A stretch of DNA of 64,000 nt from Knufia peltigerae (taxonomy: Eukaryota; Ascomycota; Eurotiomycetes; Chaetothyriales; Trichomeriaceae). Of this stretch, positions 19,301 to 25,717 are shown one piece after another (within the stretch, counting starts at the first letter, position 1; the number at the start of each line of letters is the position of its first letter). The stretch spans positions 186,001-250,000 of the forward strand of contig JAPDRN010000017.1 of NCBI GenBank assembly GCA_030247855.1. The letters are read 5' to 3'. The notes below the pieces were generated by a model, which was given only the letters and a program-made list of their open reading frames with translations, was not told the DNA's origin and did no database searches. The position numbers were made by a program, and so were the translations under genes.

Positions 19301-21944
19301 GACCAGCAGGGAGATCCTTCTTGCCTGCATCCGTTGCAGGATTCATCGCACCAAATATTCTGAAGTTGGGATGAGCAACGATAGTCTCGATGTTCCCGGC
19401 TTCCGTGAGTAGGAGAGAAGGTTTCTCGTCGTCGCCGTTGTGGAGCAAGCTGACAATGTAGTCAAGAGCATCCGGGGTAGCCAAGTTAATCTCATCGAGC
19501 AGAACCCAGGCACCCTCACGAACAGCGTGTACCAGTCTTCCCTCAACGAACGCAAACGTGTGATTTTTGTCTCCACGCTCGACATGAGCACGAATCCTCT
19601 TTGCATCCTCCGCGAAATCTGCCCATCTTCTGCGGAGTGCATCATACTTCGGCGTTGCGAGTTTTCTCCTCTTGGCAGCACGTTCGGGGTCATCTGGGTT
19701 GGGCGGATCTGTGGTTGTAGCTAGCGAGCCTGCCGCGAGCTGAATCGCCTCGTTCCAGAGTAACATAAGTCTCGGCCAGTTTTGCTTTGCAACTGCCTTG
19801 CTGATTGCAATGTTAAACTTTTCGTTCCTTTTGGCGGAGAAAGTGTCCTCGAACAATGCCGTGAACTTTTCGACGAGAGGCAAAACAAGAGACCGGGTAG
19901 TCACGGGCTTCAGCCCACCAAGCAGATCGCTGACCTCGCTTTGTTGTGAAAGATTCACAACGGTGAGCTCCTGACCCACAAGGGTGGCAATATGCTGAAC
20001 AAGGGTAGTTTTTCCTACACCAGTTTCACCAACCAAAAGGCAGGGCTCCGAGCAACTCGCGCTAGCGGCAATACGGTCGAGCGTCCGTTGTGCATATTTC
20101 GTAAGGGCAAAAGGCGTCTTTTGACTTGGCCGGCGCCGACTGGGTATTCTGAGAAGGCTGCTTCGACCTATTTGAACGAAAGTGCCATTGTCAACCACAC
20201 TTCCAAAGCCATCATCCAGACAATGCCGCATCTGTTGAGGAGATATGGACATCTGACGAGCTATGGAAGCTGCTACCACATTATGAAGCTCATCGTCATT
20301 CAGATAGCCACCATAACAGTCAACCGCATCCTTGAAGATGTGGAATTTCGTCGCTTCTGCGATGGGGGTCGACTTGGAGAGGTTTACAGATTCTGGGACC
20401 CTTTTGGCAATTCTGCGCGCCCAATTCAATAGGTCCCTCAAGGACGGTGATCTAGTTTGCAAGCTCCTGAAGCGCGGGTCGTCTTTGTACAAAGCAGAAA
20501 CTTCCTCGTGGATCTGTAGAACTGTGGATGTGAAAGCATCGATGGTCGGATATTTCGACCGTAGTAGAGTCTCGATTTCAGACAATTCATAGCTGGCGAC
20601 ATCAACCACAGACCATAGGCGAGGGTTTAAGAGCCAGGATTGGCGGGAACCAGATGTCGAAGAGGAGCGACCCGCAGACTTGATCGTGGCAAAGATTCGG
20701 AAACCGTCCTTCGCTCGAACCGTCTCTTTTCGACTGGGAAGAAACAACTCGGCATTCTCAATGATGGGACGAAGCACGCCCATGACCTCGGCCGGAGCCC
20801 GGTCGATGTCTTCGATAAGCACCCATCGTCCTTGTTGAATTGCCTTGGTCAAAACACCAGCCTGCCAGGTAAATGACTCGCCATCAGCAGAGGATGTGTA
20901 GATTCCCAGAAGACTCTTCGCGTCCGTCTGCTCGTTGAGATGTAGCGTGATCAAGGCTGAGAGCTTGCCAAGAGCCCTCGCAGCTTCATGTATGACGGCA
21001 GTCTTGCCAGAGCCCTGCGGACCAGATACCAAAATGGGCTTTTCTGCCAGTAGACATTGACCGACACGCTTCAAGTTTCGTTTCGCGGTAGGCGTGAGTC
21101 CGAAACTAGACGTCGGAGGCTCGGGGAGATTTGAGCGAGGAAGAATAACACCACTGAGGTTCGCAGTCGTCGTGCTCAGGTCGGTGAGGCTCATGGGTCG
21201 TACTACTCGGGGAGATGTTGGGACCTCATGCTGAAACCGGCTATCCACATGCGCGACCTTCTCAGCAAGCTCCGTCCACCTGTGCTCCTCCCAAAGTTTT
21301 AGCACGCGGAAATCGATCTGTTGGCCTTCCCAATCACCGATGATGGCCGCTTTGCCCACATAAGTTTCGACCATCCTCTCCGAAAACGCATCGGCAAAGT
21401 GCATGACCATGCAAAGACATTGAATCGCAAGGTATCGTATCGTCTCGGAGTCATGACGAAGCAAAGACGAAAAAAAGGTCGGAGCCGCAGTGCCAGCGAG
21501 CAGATCTCGATCGAAGGACAGGATGCGAAACAAAGCCAGCAGGAGCGATTGCAGGTCTTTGGGATTGTGTGTGATGGAGGAGCCTTCCAATGCGTGTATC
21601 CGGTTCAACAGGGATTGTTGTACTAGGAGGTCCTTGACATGACGACGAAAGTAGCTGGCAAATGGCAATATCCTCGCGAGGCATGAAACGGAGTGTACCA
21701 GTCCATCGAGCGAGGGCGACGCACCGAATCCGGGAAAGCGAGCCGCAAGCTCGGCATAGAGCGGTCTGTACAGAGCGAACAGTCTGTCTGCATGTTGTGG
21801 TATTATGGCCGCTCGCGAAAGGGCATCGAAATACTGTGATCCCGTGGATTGAAGAATGATCGCCTGTAGTTCGGGCGGAAGTCTGGCTTCATTCTTCTTG
21901 ACTTGTGCATCACCCCATGAGCAGTATACTGCTATGTCTTCCAT
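7380..21944 (-). CDS. MDN1: Midasin, giant AAA+ ATPase of 60S ribosome biogenesis
   Basis: A 4854-residue dynein-like AAA ATPase (yeast Rea1/Mdn1 is about 4910), which strips assembly factors such as Rsa4 and Ytm1 from pre-60S particles in the nucleolus and nucleoplasm. One uninterrupted reading frame of 14,565 bp. Six Walker A sites are readable, one per AAA module: GPQGSGKT (about residue 310), GETGVGKT (640), GPTSAGKT (1076), GETGCGKT (1363), GSPGVGKT (1741) and GPSGSGKT (2046). A long helical linker follows, then an extreme Asp/Glu-rich tract (about 4030-4540), then a C-terminal VWA/MIDAS domain containing IAVDDSRSMAES near residue 4640, which has the D-x-S-x-S metal site needed to bind UBL-domain substrates. 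The ATG at 21944 gives the usual N-terminus. Only about 260 bp separate its start from the stop of the upstream gene, so its promoter is compact. Confidence 0.98.
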   Translation of the reverse strand: MEDIAVYCSWGDAQVKKNEARLPPELQAIILQSTGSQYFDALSRAAIIPQHADRLFALYRPLYAELAARFPGFGASPSLDGLVHSVSCLARILPFASYFRRHVKDLLVQQSLLNRIHALEGSSITHNPKDLQSLLLALFRILSFDRDLLAGTAAPTFFSSLLRHDSETIRYLAIQCLCMVMHFADAFSERMVETYVGKAAIIGDWEGQQIDFRVLKLWEEHRWTELAEKVAHVDSRFQHEVPTSPRVVRPMSLTDLSTTTANLSGVILPRSNLPEPPTSSFGLTPTAKRNLKRVGQCLLAEKPILVSGPQGSGKTAVIHEAARALGKLSALITLHLNEQTDAKSLLGIYTSSADGESFTWQAGVLTKAIQQGRWVLIEDIDRAPAEVMGVLRPIIENAELFLPSRKETVRAKDGFRIFATIKSAGRSSSTSGSRQSWLLNPRLWSVVDVASYELSEIETLLRSKYPTIDAFTSTVLQIHEEVSALYKDDPRFRSLQTRSPSLRDLLNWARRIAKRVPESVNLSKSTPIAEATKFHIFKDAVDCYGGYLNDDELHNVVAASIARQMSISPQQMRHCLDDGFGSVVDNGTFVQIGRSSLLRIPSRRRPSQKTPFALTKYAQRTLDRIAASASCSEPCLLVGETGVGKTTLVQHIATLVGQELTVVNLSQQSEVSDLLGGLKPVTTRSLVLPLVEKFTALFEDTFSAKRNEKFNIAISKAVAKQNWPRLMLLWNEAIQLAAGSLATTTDPPNPDDPERAAKRRKLATPKYDALRRRWADFAEDAKRIRAHVERGDKNHTFAFVEGRLVHAVREGAWVLLDEINLATPDALDYIVSLLHNGDDEKPSLLLTEAGNIETIVAHPNFRIFGAMNPATDAGKKDLPAGLRSRFTEIYVPSGDSNLEDLTKIIQSYLGSHLDNDRRAAPDLARAYLDLQKLNMEHKLTDGAGDVPHFSIRSLVRCLLYVLQHSASHGLRRAIYEGFATSFFTVLSRVSEDLALPILEKHLLSNVKNKKSFLSQQPKMPFNGEDFIAFRHHLVKRGSLSPDLQPHYIRTPSVERNLLNLARAASMRRFPILLQGPTSAGKTSMVEYLSKLSGNKFVRINNHEHTDLQEYLGSYVSDADGKLQYREGVLVNALRQGYWIVLDELNLAPSDVLEALNRLLDDNRELLIPESQEIVRPHPNFMLFATQNPAGLYGGRKRLSRAFRNRFLELHFDDIPENELEIILRERAQIPPSFCAQIVAVYKKLSLQRQSSRLFEQRNSFATLRDLFRWTSRSVDDRQQLANHGFMLLAERVREPAERAIVKKTIEETMKVVIDENVLYGLQAIPSSVQSSGTIVWTLAMRRLFVLIEQALKNNEPVLLVGETGCGKTQICQVIAEAFGRPLDIYNAHTNTETGDLIGSQRPIRNRSDLELRIREDWRCLFPAPEAETPVDEVEIDQLIKGFSNMDVSSLDPEAVARTRASIGAYQSMFTWSDGSLIRAMKTGDHFLLDEISLADDSVLERLNSVLEPSRTILLAEKGSDDNLVVAHADFQFLATMNPGGDYGKRELSAALRNRLTEIWVPPLSQEADTLPIVQNKLVSGQEKVARLMLTFAIWFRRTFHSTASDTIPLRDLLAWADFINRASPLGEELAFIHGAFMVYIDSIGANPAGMISIGSQNLNDSRQACLAHLQTLVNIDVSQSYYESPEIQRTQGHLRVGPFALSRSQVHVQDHSELVFDAPTTLRNTMRIVRALQMARPILLEGSPGVGKTAIVTALAQACGKQFTRINLSDQTDLMDLFGADTPSEGEDMGNFSWQDGPLLDAMQNGGWVLLDEMNLASQSVLEGLNSCLDHRREAYIAELDKSFTCHPEFALFAAQNPHHQGGGRKGLPASFVNRFTVVYADSFCKEDLMRICERKFPNLPLDQLEGVVDATAQIDQLVSRSPAFNIGGPWELNLRDVSRWLMLCQGQPTLPASAQYRTIVAERFRTEHQRSLSFKIREQVWQTRFLESFYNAITPTSFQIGTSFITRDDVQQRATGPNSSIAISQLPAANSVISAIKQNWPVILCGPSGSGKTTLLRSLAATCGTDYVEFSMNADVDTMDLVGGFEQYDVRRVIVDLQHKIKDIVRGVVAHSLQTMDSQGLHKVVLDAWQLVDADEISLDELSRVLPPISRAFPELEASVQAIAQLSRTSDIGRSRFVWNDGILVDAIEKGSWLVLDNANLCNPSVLDRLNSLLEPNGVLAVSEHHNAGNARVVKPHPNFRIFMTVDPRYGELSRAMRNRSLEVFMPVLNESDLKPQLIQYPYASSIARLRQLAQAAPHLPKPEDIEPFVYNLSHEEMSLSLNRTTSIPGSIRVKEVLTSMTNFDSLGACRLSSLSGNPSLLYIPQLVALDEPLIQLQIPLDQQIWSSVTAELFTRAWYVTRDMVKIKASLTAAAENAAAISAKDRTVLERSMAANGKSKIFANIPQVFTFAQSCLSALERLNTGSIADVRFVRAFGQISAFVGDMIVLSKVKTMDFTLLQAYVQIAYAMAGDIEETYAEVATAFRKCLDLLTPRDEGLKYGQGLQLMWPQFQPETARSSSQLELQLALETLIARFDAACRSLPQSRASLSVIRSKLQQTYDSVFSSNGELSLLEPLQEAVSELEMKSENGFPLIGKFQRTIDYIRQVTILGDGDVSSSEVQVLTMFSTATPAILMLAGEKTLPFSLNQLASLDTSLLSTHGSGGTEFVAQLCSVLDQPLGTLHHAKEELSLVAQGLACNTNNFANWSGAFMERVRIVVSGIMFAHSGMLTGRAKACLSGQYTCDLMRLAHLSQDDIILPGHTRQYFREIYLRNIHPILLSLVSQDHVGPEELSNCLIRLSLAGLELMVPDKIMDPAVFPNVSFQLHQRRVAELESRIAGQTKFHQLTMGQDTSMVIRTLRSALSDLGSVSPPPTVLRPDRSELNKIQETFTRITQGLLSSQPSHDDEVINSEWVQQWTKEQGQLNLRAMIERLEGADRTYDDFVKPILWFLKCFSHGIDLIAARVNKQHDEGVISKIARHAPMLGAQPDNLQLWDVTSESGSNLQWLEFVAMDSSLMPKNSFTVSQRLLGVLDHFYLAWKTHLTKDQAEAAVQSRYYTYRGDAATETDDELRELQEMFPEFVDQTTELEKPDSKYDARAIAVKLATLHEKIYALQDPQLTLRSYTLGALEEIAKHSNHQSDIASTFFIDLLPAILIQMEERMAALHGTNRTQHLNIYSDSDLAEYEKLFTLVHQVQARFHTIAERWPEHAVPAEVLAYCNEVFYLNLGDPVAKFMTKTEKLYEIVSQWQSVASREWSVAPLIDQLSALIVRWRRLELFSWAGLLDEEKCRHEQDAQAWYFIAYESVLHNSARILAAGEDMQLYCKDLARTLEGFFKTTSLGQYSSRLKLLDTFNHTLKDIAKQDPGMLSVHSCVSNLIEHYRRYEPGIETTLRTGRASLEKALKEQIQLASWKDTNIAALRDSARRSHHKLFKIVRKYRDLLNQAVTISKPAAESVGELTATTTELDAAEPFLNISMIQDASVKCGHALPDWNTRPARLTDTIGAVKSMRHLYTKKTTELEAQLELASLRDDLKSAIKQLRSETPSALTEENAASVRHLQERKRRLLADTLKTVSQMGIRRNLPTSELEKQSSAALILASSPGLLSNGRQAIASQATAVFHDLLDLMSQVRAGRTKHSEDLTEGEVGRSMGLLEGLLCVILNQRQAIASSGESSVNLETQLALSRSCLTQAPNQLSNSSGSQEGDPSLTRHLAWLAEVLTLSCRILTFQAQHAKIDLDQLLDCLRNYITRIRGHKSDLEQLPGLPLGLNSRIGDSSKSQSLQTLSELAVVLREWQSKEPRVDFVLRQLVPWTENLQALQQVKENGVRSTSLSSWDDHLRTLIDQIFVALQKWSSVQEDTPNSIEEQGWLTKIERCAVQGHRAMQVNSISASIGSLLGNLHSLDSNDFIIACDLLQVASPVLEQFYHICLHLHSQQVAVHLETCRLALQLATSFDALLSQGFCRPSEPSQGEEQSGKLESGTGLGEGEGAEDISKDVAEDEDLSELAQTGQKEDREDEMENAEDAVDMGMDDLEGDMGDKEEEKSDDEGQGRSDEEEGDDDIDEETGSVDDLDPNAVDEKMWDDMKNESEDKEMKNDKAEGKKSDDQTAADGEKGEGEDMEGQEGEEQVDEDDGEEGEGAERPEAENMDPHTDNQDALELPEELQLAGEEEVKDDNISDDGVDEMSDIDQSADEIEDAELDDVEKEEKSFNEDAGVQDDVDQKDEVENGVGQDDEIMEDQEELDEDENEIGEHRTRDDDTAQDQDEPAGGDTGAADTRQDTNDHQQQQDAQAMNDAEQEPNPEQSRPGKAPENQEQGETGKGAAELGAGRTNEVEHQQNEALRKLADVLDQWHNRREILSASEENLQTDMKQDIDMADVDFEHVQDEEDEGDAQALGAATGEQAQQNLDQSKAIEDEDMAIDQDVEVPDVLEPEVQDNIAERLNRLQQAQMNAGEEAKGSGAFLPSQERGINRHSNDQQEDVEAAQDDMLSDVEDVDNLGHHDDNVPAAPSPPTSTADAAQLWNQCSAATHQFSLVLTEQLRLILSPTTATKLRGDYRTGKRLNIKRIIPYIASSYKRDKIWMRRSVPSKRNYQIMIAVDDSRSMAESGADLLAFETLAMLTKALSMLESGEICVVGFGDGPHVRVAHPFGTPFSPAESGPHVFRSFGFDQRGTDVRNLVEESIRLFRDARLKGGHAASEDLWQLQLIVSDGHCSDHQGIARLVRQAQQEKIIVVFVIVDAGRDSILDLQEAVYEPDPAAAAAGGQVEMRLRTKRYLEDFPFPYYLVVRDVRDLPGVLATALKGWFGSVVDVQ

Positions 21945-22120
21945 GGTGCCAGATGTGATGCGAAGTCTTTGAGGAATCCTCTCTCATTTAAAGTAGAGAA
22001 AGAGGTATTCCTTTACTGTCGATTGATGAGCATGGACGAAATCTCAAGTCGAGGTTTGCCATCCATGTCGAGCCTTGGCATCAAAAAATTGTTGCTGGCG
22101 GTAAAACTTCGGGATTGCCA

Positions 22121-22150
22121 CAAGGCTGAGCGAGGCTGTACGAGGCTGCA
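22121..22150. repeat. Three imperfect 10 bp tandem repeats in the MDN1 promoter
   Basis: CAAGGCTGAG, CGAGGCTGTA and CGAGGCTGCA lie directly head to tail, about 180 bp upstream of the MDN1 start codon. The shared core is AGGCTG. The same CGAGGCTG word forms the arms of the inverted repeat at 5154-5194. A protein-binding role is possible but not shown. Confidence 0.55.
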
Positions 22151-22204
22151 CAAAACAAAGACACCATGGGGCATTACAATTAAAAGTTCTATCGTGCTAC
22201 AGCT

Positions 22205-24040
22205 TCAGATAACTATCAGTCCCGATACGAGTCCAATGATAGGGACCAACATCATCATCGATCCCGTCGCTCTCCTAGCCGCAGCGTTCTTACTACCATT
22301 TTCCGAGGACAGCTCATTACTCGCCTGAGCCGAACATCCTGGGTTGGTGTCTATCGCCACTTGCTGGTCGCCGTCACCTTCGGCGTACTCCTCAGCGACA
22401 CCACATCCGTCTCGGTCGCAATGCTTCGCAAGCACGCTGCTGGGTACAAACGTCTTTGTCCCTCGCGTTGACGAATTTCTCAGACCATTTTCGTCGGCGT
22501 CGAGAGCCTCAACCATTCCAAACTCATGGTAACTACGAGCTCGATACATTGTTTCAAACCCGTCTTTCTTGACGGTCGCTATCTCCATCCACCGATCGTC
22601 ACAACCACTGCGGCCATATAATCTCCAGGACGCCACCTCGGTCGCTCCATTCCACGACATGTAGAACATGGTCAATCCGGCATCGGTGCTAGGGGCGTAC
22701 GTGTACAAAGCCGGATTATCCGTCGGGCTTGTCGTGAGATTGTACTTGAAAGCGCGGTAATTCATGGGCCCATTCGCGTTGACGCCTGCCTGGAACACGA
22801 TGGTCCCGTCCGGTAAATGCTCGGTGACGGCCGGTTGCGAACCCCACCCGATGAACGCATTCGAAGCATCCCAGTCTTCTCGGTCGCCCAGGAGCTGCAA
22901 ATTACCCTGTGACGCGGAAATGGTCTGTTTCTCGGGAGCGGGGAAAGACTTGAGCAGTGTCGCCGTAGGAGGGTCGGTGGAATGGTCGAGTTTGATAATC
23001 ATGCCGCTTGACTCGTCGGCAGTGCTGTGAAAGCCGTCCGAGGCGTTGTCGAAGAGCGAAATCACGTCGGCACTGGCGTTGGAGGACCTCCACCGCGCGT
23101 CGTGCTGAGAGCTAAAGACCAGATCCCCCATGTCAAAATCGGCATTTTTGCCACCTAGTCGCCAGATCACTGTTCCGTCATCGCCACTGACCTTGAACAC
23201 GGTGTTGACATGTCGCGCCGAGATGAGGACGTCGCCGTCTTCGTTCTCGTCGGCCGAGTTCACATGGACATAGTCCCAGGGGGAAGTCGGCCAGAAGCCT
23301 GTCCCGGCGATCTCGGTCGAGTTGGGCAGTACGTACGAATCGGTAAGCGGAACGTGCTCGATGGCAGACCACTCCCAGAGCAGGTTGCCGTTTGCGACAT
23401 CGATCTTTTGCACGATGCAGTTCTGAATCCAGCCCTGTCCGGTCGTGATATTGAAGTCACTCAGGTCGTATCGTTCCGGATGATATGAGGTGACGAACAT
23501 GGCCTTGCCGTCCCTCGTGAGATGGTTCTCGTGCATGTCGATATTCGAGATGCCATTCTGCGCCCTCACAGCGGCAACGGCAGTGAGGTTCGTATTCCAG
23601 ATTTCGACGTGTCCTCTGGCGTACCCAAGACCTTGTTCGCCGTTGAAGAAGCAGACATGTGGTTCGTCATCGTAGTCGCAAACGTGCACCGCATGGACGG
23701 GGCCTCCTCCCGTGAGTCCATAGCCGCTCCAAACCAGCTCTCCGTCCGTGTCGTAGATGACGGCCGAGTCTTGGTCTGCTTGGTACGGCGACATGAAAAT
23801 GTATCCTGGCGTCACGCTTTCTGGTTCTGATAGGGTAACGTGCAATGCTGGGGGTGTCAAATCTGGTCGTGAATAGAATGATAATGTGTCGGGTTTACGC
23901 TGGGCATTGACGACTCCCAACAGCAGAGATACCACGATGGAAAGATTCCATCGCCGAGAGACCACCGTCGTCGTGTTGCTTTGGTTGTTGTTTATGAAAC
24001 CGAAACGCTCAAACAAAACCACAATAACGGGGAAAAGCAA
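22205..24040 (-). CDS. Arylsulfotransferase-like (Arylsulfotran_2) surface protein, 5' end unresolved
   Basis: About 600 residues of the fungal Arylsulfotran_2 family, a predicted beta-propeller; enzymatic activity in fungi is unproven. Seen: a hydrophobic secretion segment (WNLSIVVSLLLGVVNAQ), then family landmarks PGYIFMSPYQ, YDTDGELVWSG, SNIDMHENHLT, HVNSADENEDGDVLISARHV, VIWRLGGKNADF and FSSQHDARW, many N-glycosylation sequons, and a C-terminal Ser/Ala spacer plus hydrophobic tail (MMMLVPIIGLVSGLIVI) like a GPI-anchor signal. The frame opens at 24040 with TTG. No in-frame ATG precedes the secretion segment; the next is near 23793, past it. The true start is therefore probably in a small upstream exon. 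One phase-compatible option is ATG AAT TCG GCA near 24074 spliced by a GTAGGG donor to an AAG acceptor. The gene lies in tandem upstream of MDN1. Confidence 0.8.
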   Translation of the reverse strand: MLFPVIVVLFERFGFINNNQSNTTTVVSRRWNLSIVVSLLLGVVNAQRKPDTLSFYSRPDLTPPALHVTLSEPESVTPGYIFMSPYQADQDSAVIYDTDGELVWSGYGLTGGGPVHAVHVCDYDDEPHVCFFNGEQGLGYARGHVEIWNTNLTAVAAVRAQNGISNIDMHENHLTRDGKAMFVTSYHPERYDLSDFNITTGQGWIQNCIVQKIDVANGNLLWEWSAIEHVPLTDSYVLPNSTEIAGTGFWPTSPWDYVHVNSADENEDGDVLISARHVNTVFKVSGDDGTVIWRLGGKNADFDMGDLVFSSQHDARWRSSNASADVISLFDNASDGFHSTADESSGMIIKLDHSTDPPTATLLKSFPAPEKQTISASQGNLQLLGDREDWDASNAFIGWGSQPAVTEHLPDGTIVFQAGVNANGPMNYRAFKYNLTTSPTDNPALYTYAPSTDAGLTMFYMSWNGATEVASWRLYGRSGCDDRWMEIATVKKDGFETMYRARSYHEFGMVEALDADENGLRNSSTRGTKTFVPSSVLAKHCDRDGCGVAEEYAEGDGDQQVAIDTNPGCSAQASNELSSENGSKNAAARRATGSMMMLVPIIGLVSGLIVI

Positions 24041-25717
24041 AAAAGCAACCCTACAAGATTTCTGGTGCCGAATTCATATACAAAGGTCGACCACAATCCG
24101 GGGACACTGGACACACCTACATTTGTTTTTGGGATATTACTGCGCAGGTCCACCAAAGCGGCTCAAGCTACTCCGTACCCAAGAAACGATTCATCAGACC
24201 TACCTCCCCTACAACCCGAGCTACCGTGCAAGCGATGACAACATAGCCGCAGCCAAGCAACGGCGTGGCAGTCTTCTGATCACAAAGTACTCCTGCGTTC
24301 CGTCTGAGTACGAGTTGAGCCCAAATGTATACGTAAATGTCATGGGGACTGTACAGTTAAAAGTGCATGGCGGACATCCGGCAAGAAGAACTTCTGGTAG
24401 GCTGGACTTGAAAAAGTAAAGAAAAAAGACGGCCACTTCGTCCCAAGACTTTTCGCCGCCGCGTTCTGAGCAGTTGATCTTCAGAGACGACTTCTTGGGA
24501 CCATGCATGAACGGGCCGAGACTTGACAAGTTATGAAAAAAAGCCAAGCCCGGCGCCCAGCCTCATCATGATCATCATCGATCAATCAACCGGTTAACCG
24601 GCCGATTTACAGGTATTTGTATAGACTCAATTGTGAGGATACAGTACGACTTATCCACGAAGTTGTGTAATTTACATGGACTCCCCGTAATCAAATCACC
24701 CCTTTTGGTGTGTCCGTATCCTACAAGAGGTATGTACAGGATGTCACGTACCTCCCTTGTTTTCGGATAATTAAGGTCCTTATGTAGGTGAAAATGATTG
24801 GTGATGTTACTGTACAATTTGCCTATAGAGTAACGAAGTTGGTAGCAATTTGCTTTTCTGGATCTTCGCTTACCTTAGCGAGTACTCACCTGTTGCTCGT
24901 ACGCAGTACAAGAACAGGGTACCTTCCTCCGTACTCCGTACTTTATACGGACATAGGACTGGTATTGGCTTCGTCTCTTGGTGGTTTATCCTATGATCAA
25001 ACAGATTCGTATTCGAGACCTACAGAGTAATCAATTACACCTGTACTCGTAAACAGTATGTATATAGGAACCAATTAATATCATTTCGGCCGATTCTCAG
25101 CCAACACTATGGCGTACAAAACGGTGGTGGGCAGTAAGCCAATATCTCTAGTAGGTATAAACAATCAAAAACAATAAAGTCAACAAGCTTCATAAGCCCG
25201 ATCACATTTGACCACCGTCATGAGAGAGAATAGTTGCACTTTTGGCGACGCCGTCTTTTTCGCTTTTTGCAACAATACAAAAAACCGCGGTACTAATCCA
25301 GCCGTACTCGTATGAGGACATCATGAAGACGGGGAAGCCCGCTAGAGGCAGACGATCAAACAAGCCAAAGCCTGCTCAAAAGGGCCTCTTATCTTTTTCC
25401 GTCCTTTCCTTGCCTCAACGTTGTCGCCGATGTTAGGGACAACCCTCTCCCTTCCCATTCCCGTCCCTGTTCCTTTCCCTGACCACCAGTAAAAGAAAAA
25501 ACCAAAAGGCTATGGCGGAGACAAAAAGATACAAAAAGTTCTTCGCTGGACGTGGATAACTTGATAAAAACATAGTAGACCATAAAATGATAGGTGATGG
25601 CAATAACCAAAAACACAAGTGAATGGTGCCGTACACATTCACACGAGAAGGGGTTTCTGTATAAACAACATCGCAAAGCAAAAAACAAATCATATCATCA
25701 GAAGGTCAGAAAAATCA
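24041..25717. other. 1.7 kb intergenic region
   Basis: No gene supported. It is somewhat AT-rich at about 24.55-25.2 kb. It contains two exact TACTCCGTA copies, a perfect 12 bp palindrome CCGGTTAACCGG at 24590-24601, and poly-purine/poly-pyrimidine runs near 25.45 kb in the 3' flank of the RING-VWA gene. Confidence 0.5.
24169..24940. repeat. Dispersed nonamer TACTCCGTA, cluster 1 (2 exact copies)
   Basis: Exact copies at 24169-24177 and 24932-24940; the second sits in a run reading CTCCGTACTCCGTAC. It is the reverse complement of TACGGAGTA, which recurs in other gene-poor parts of the window. Confidence 0.75.
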
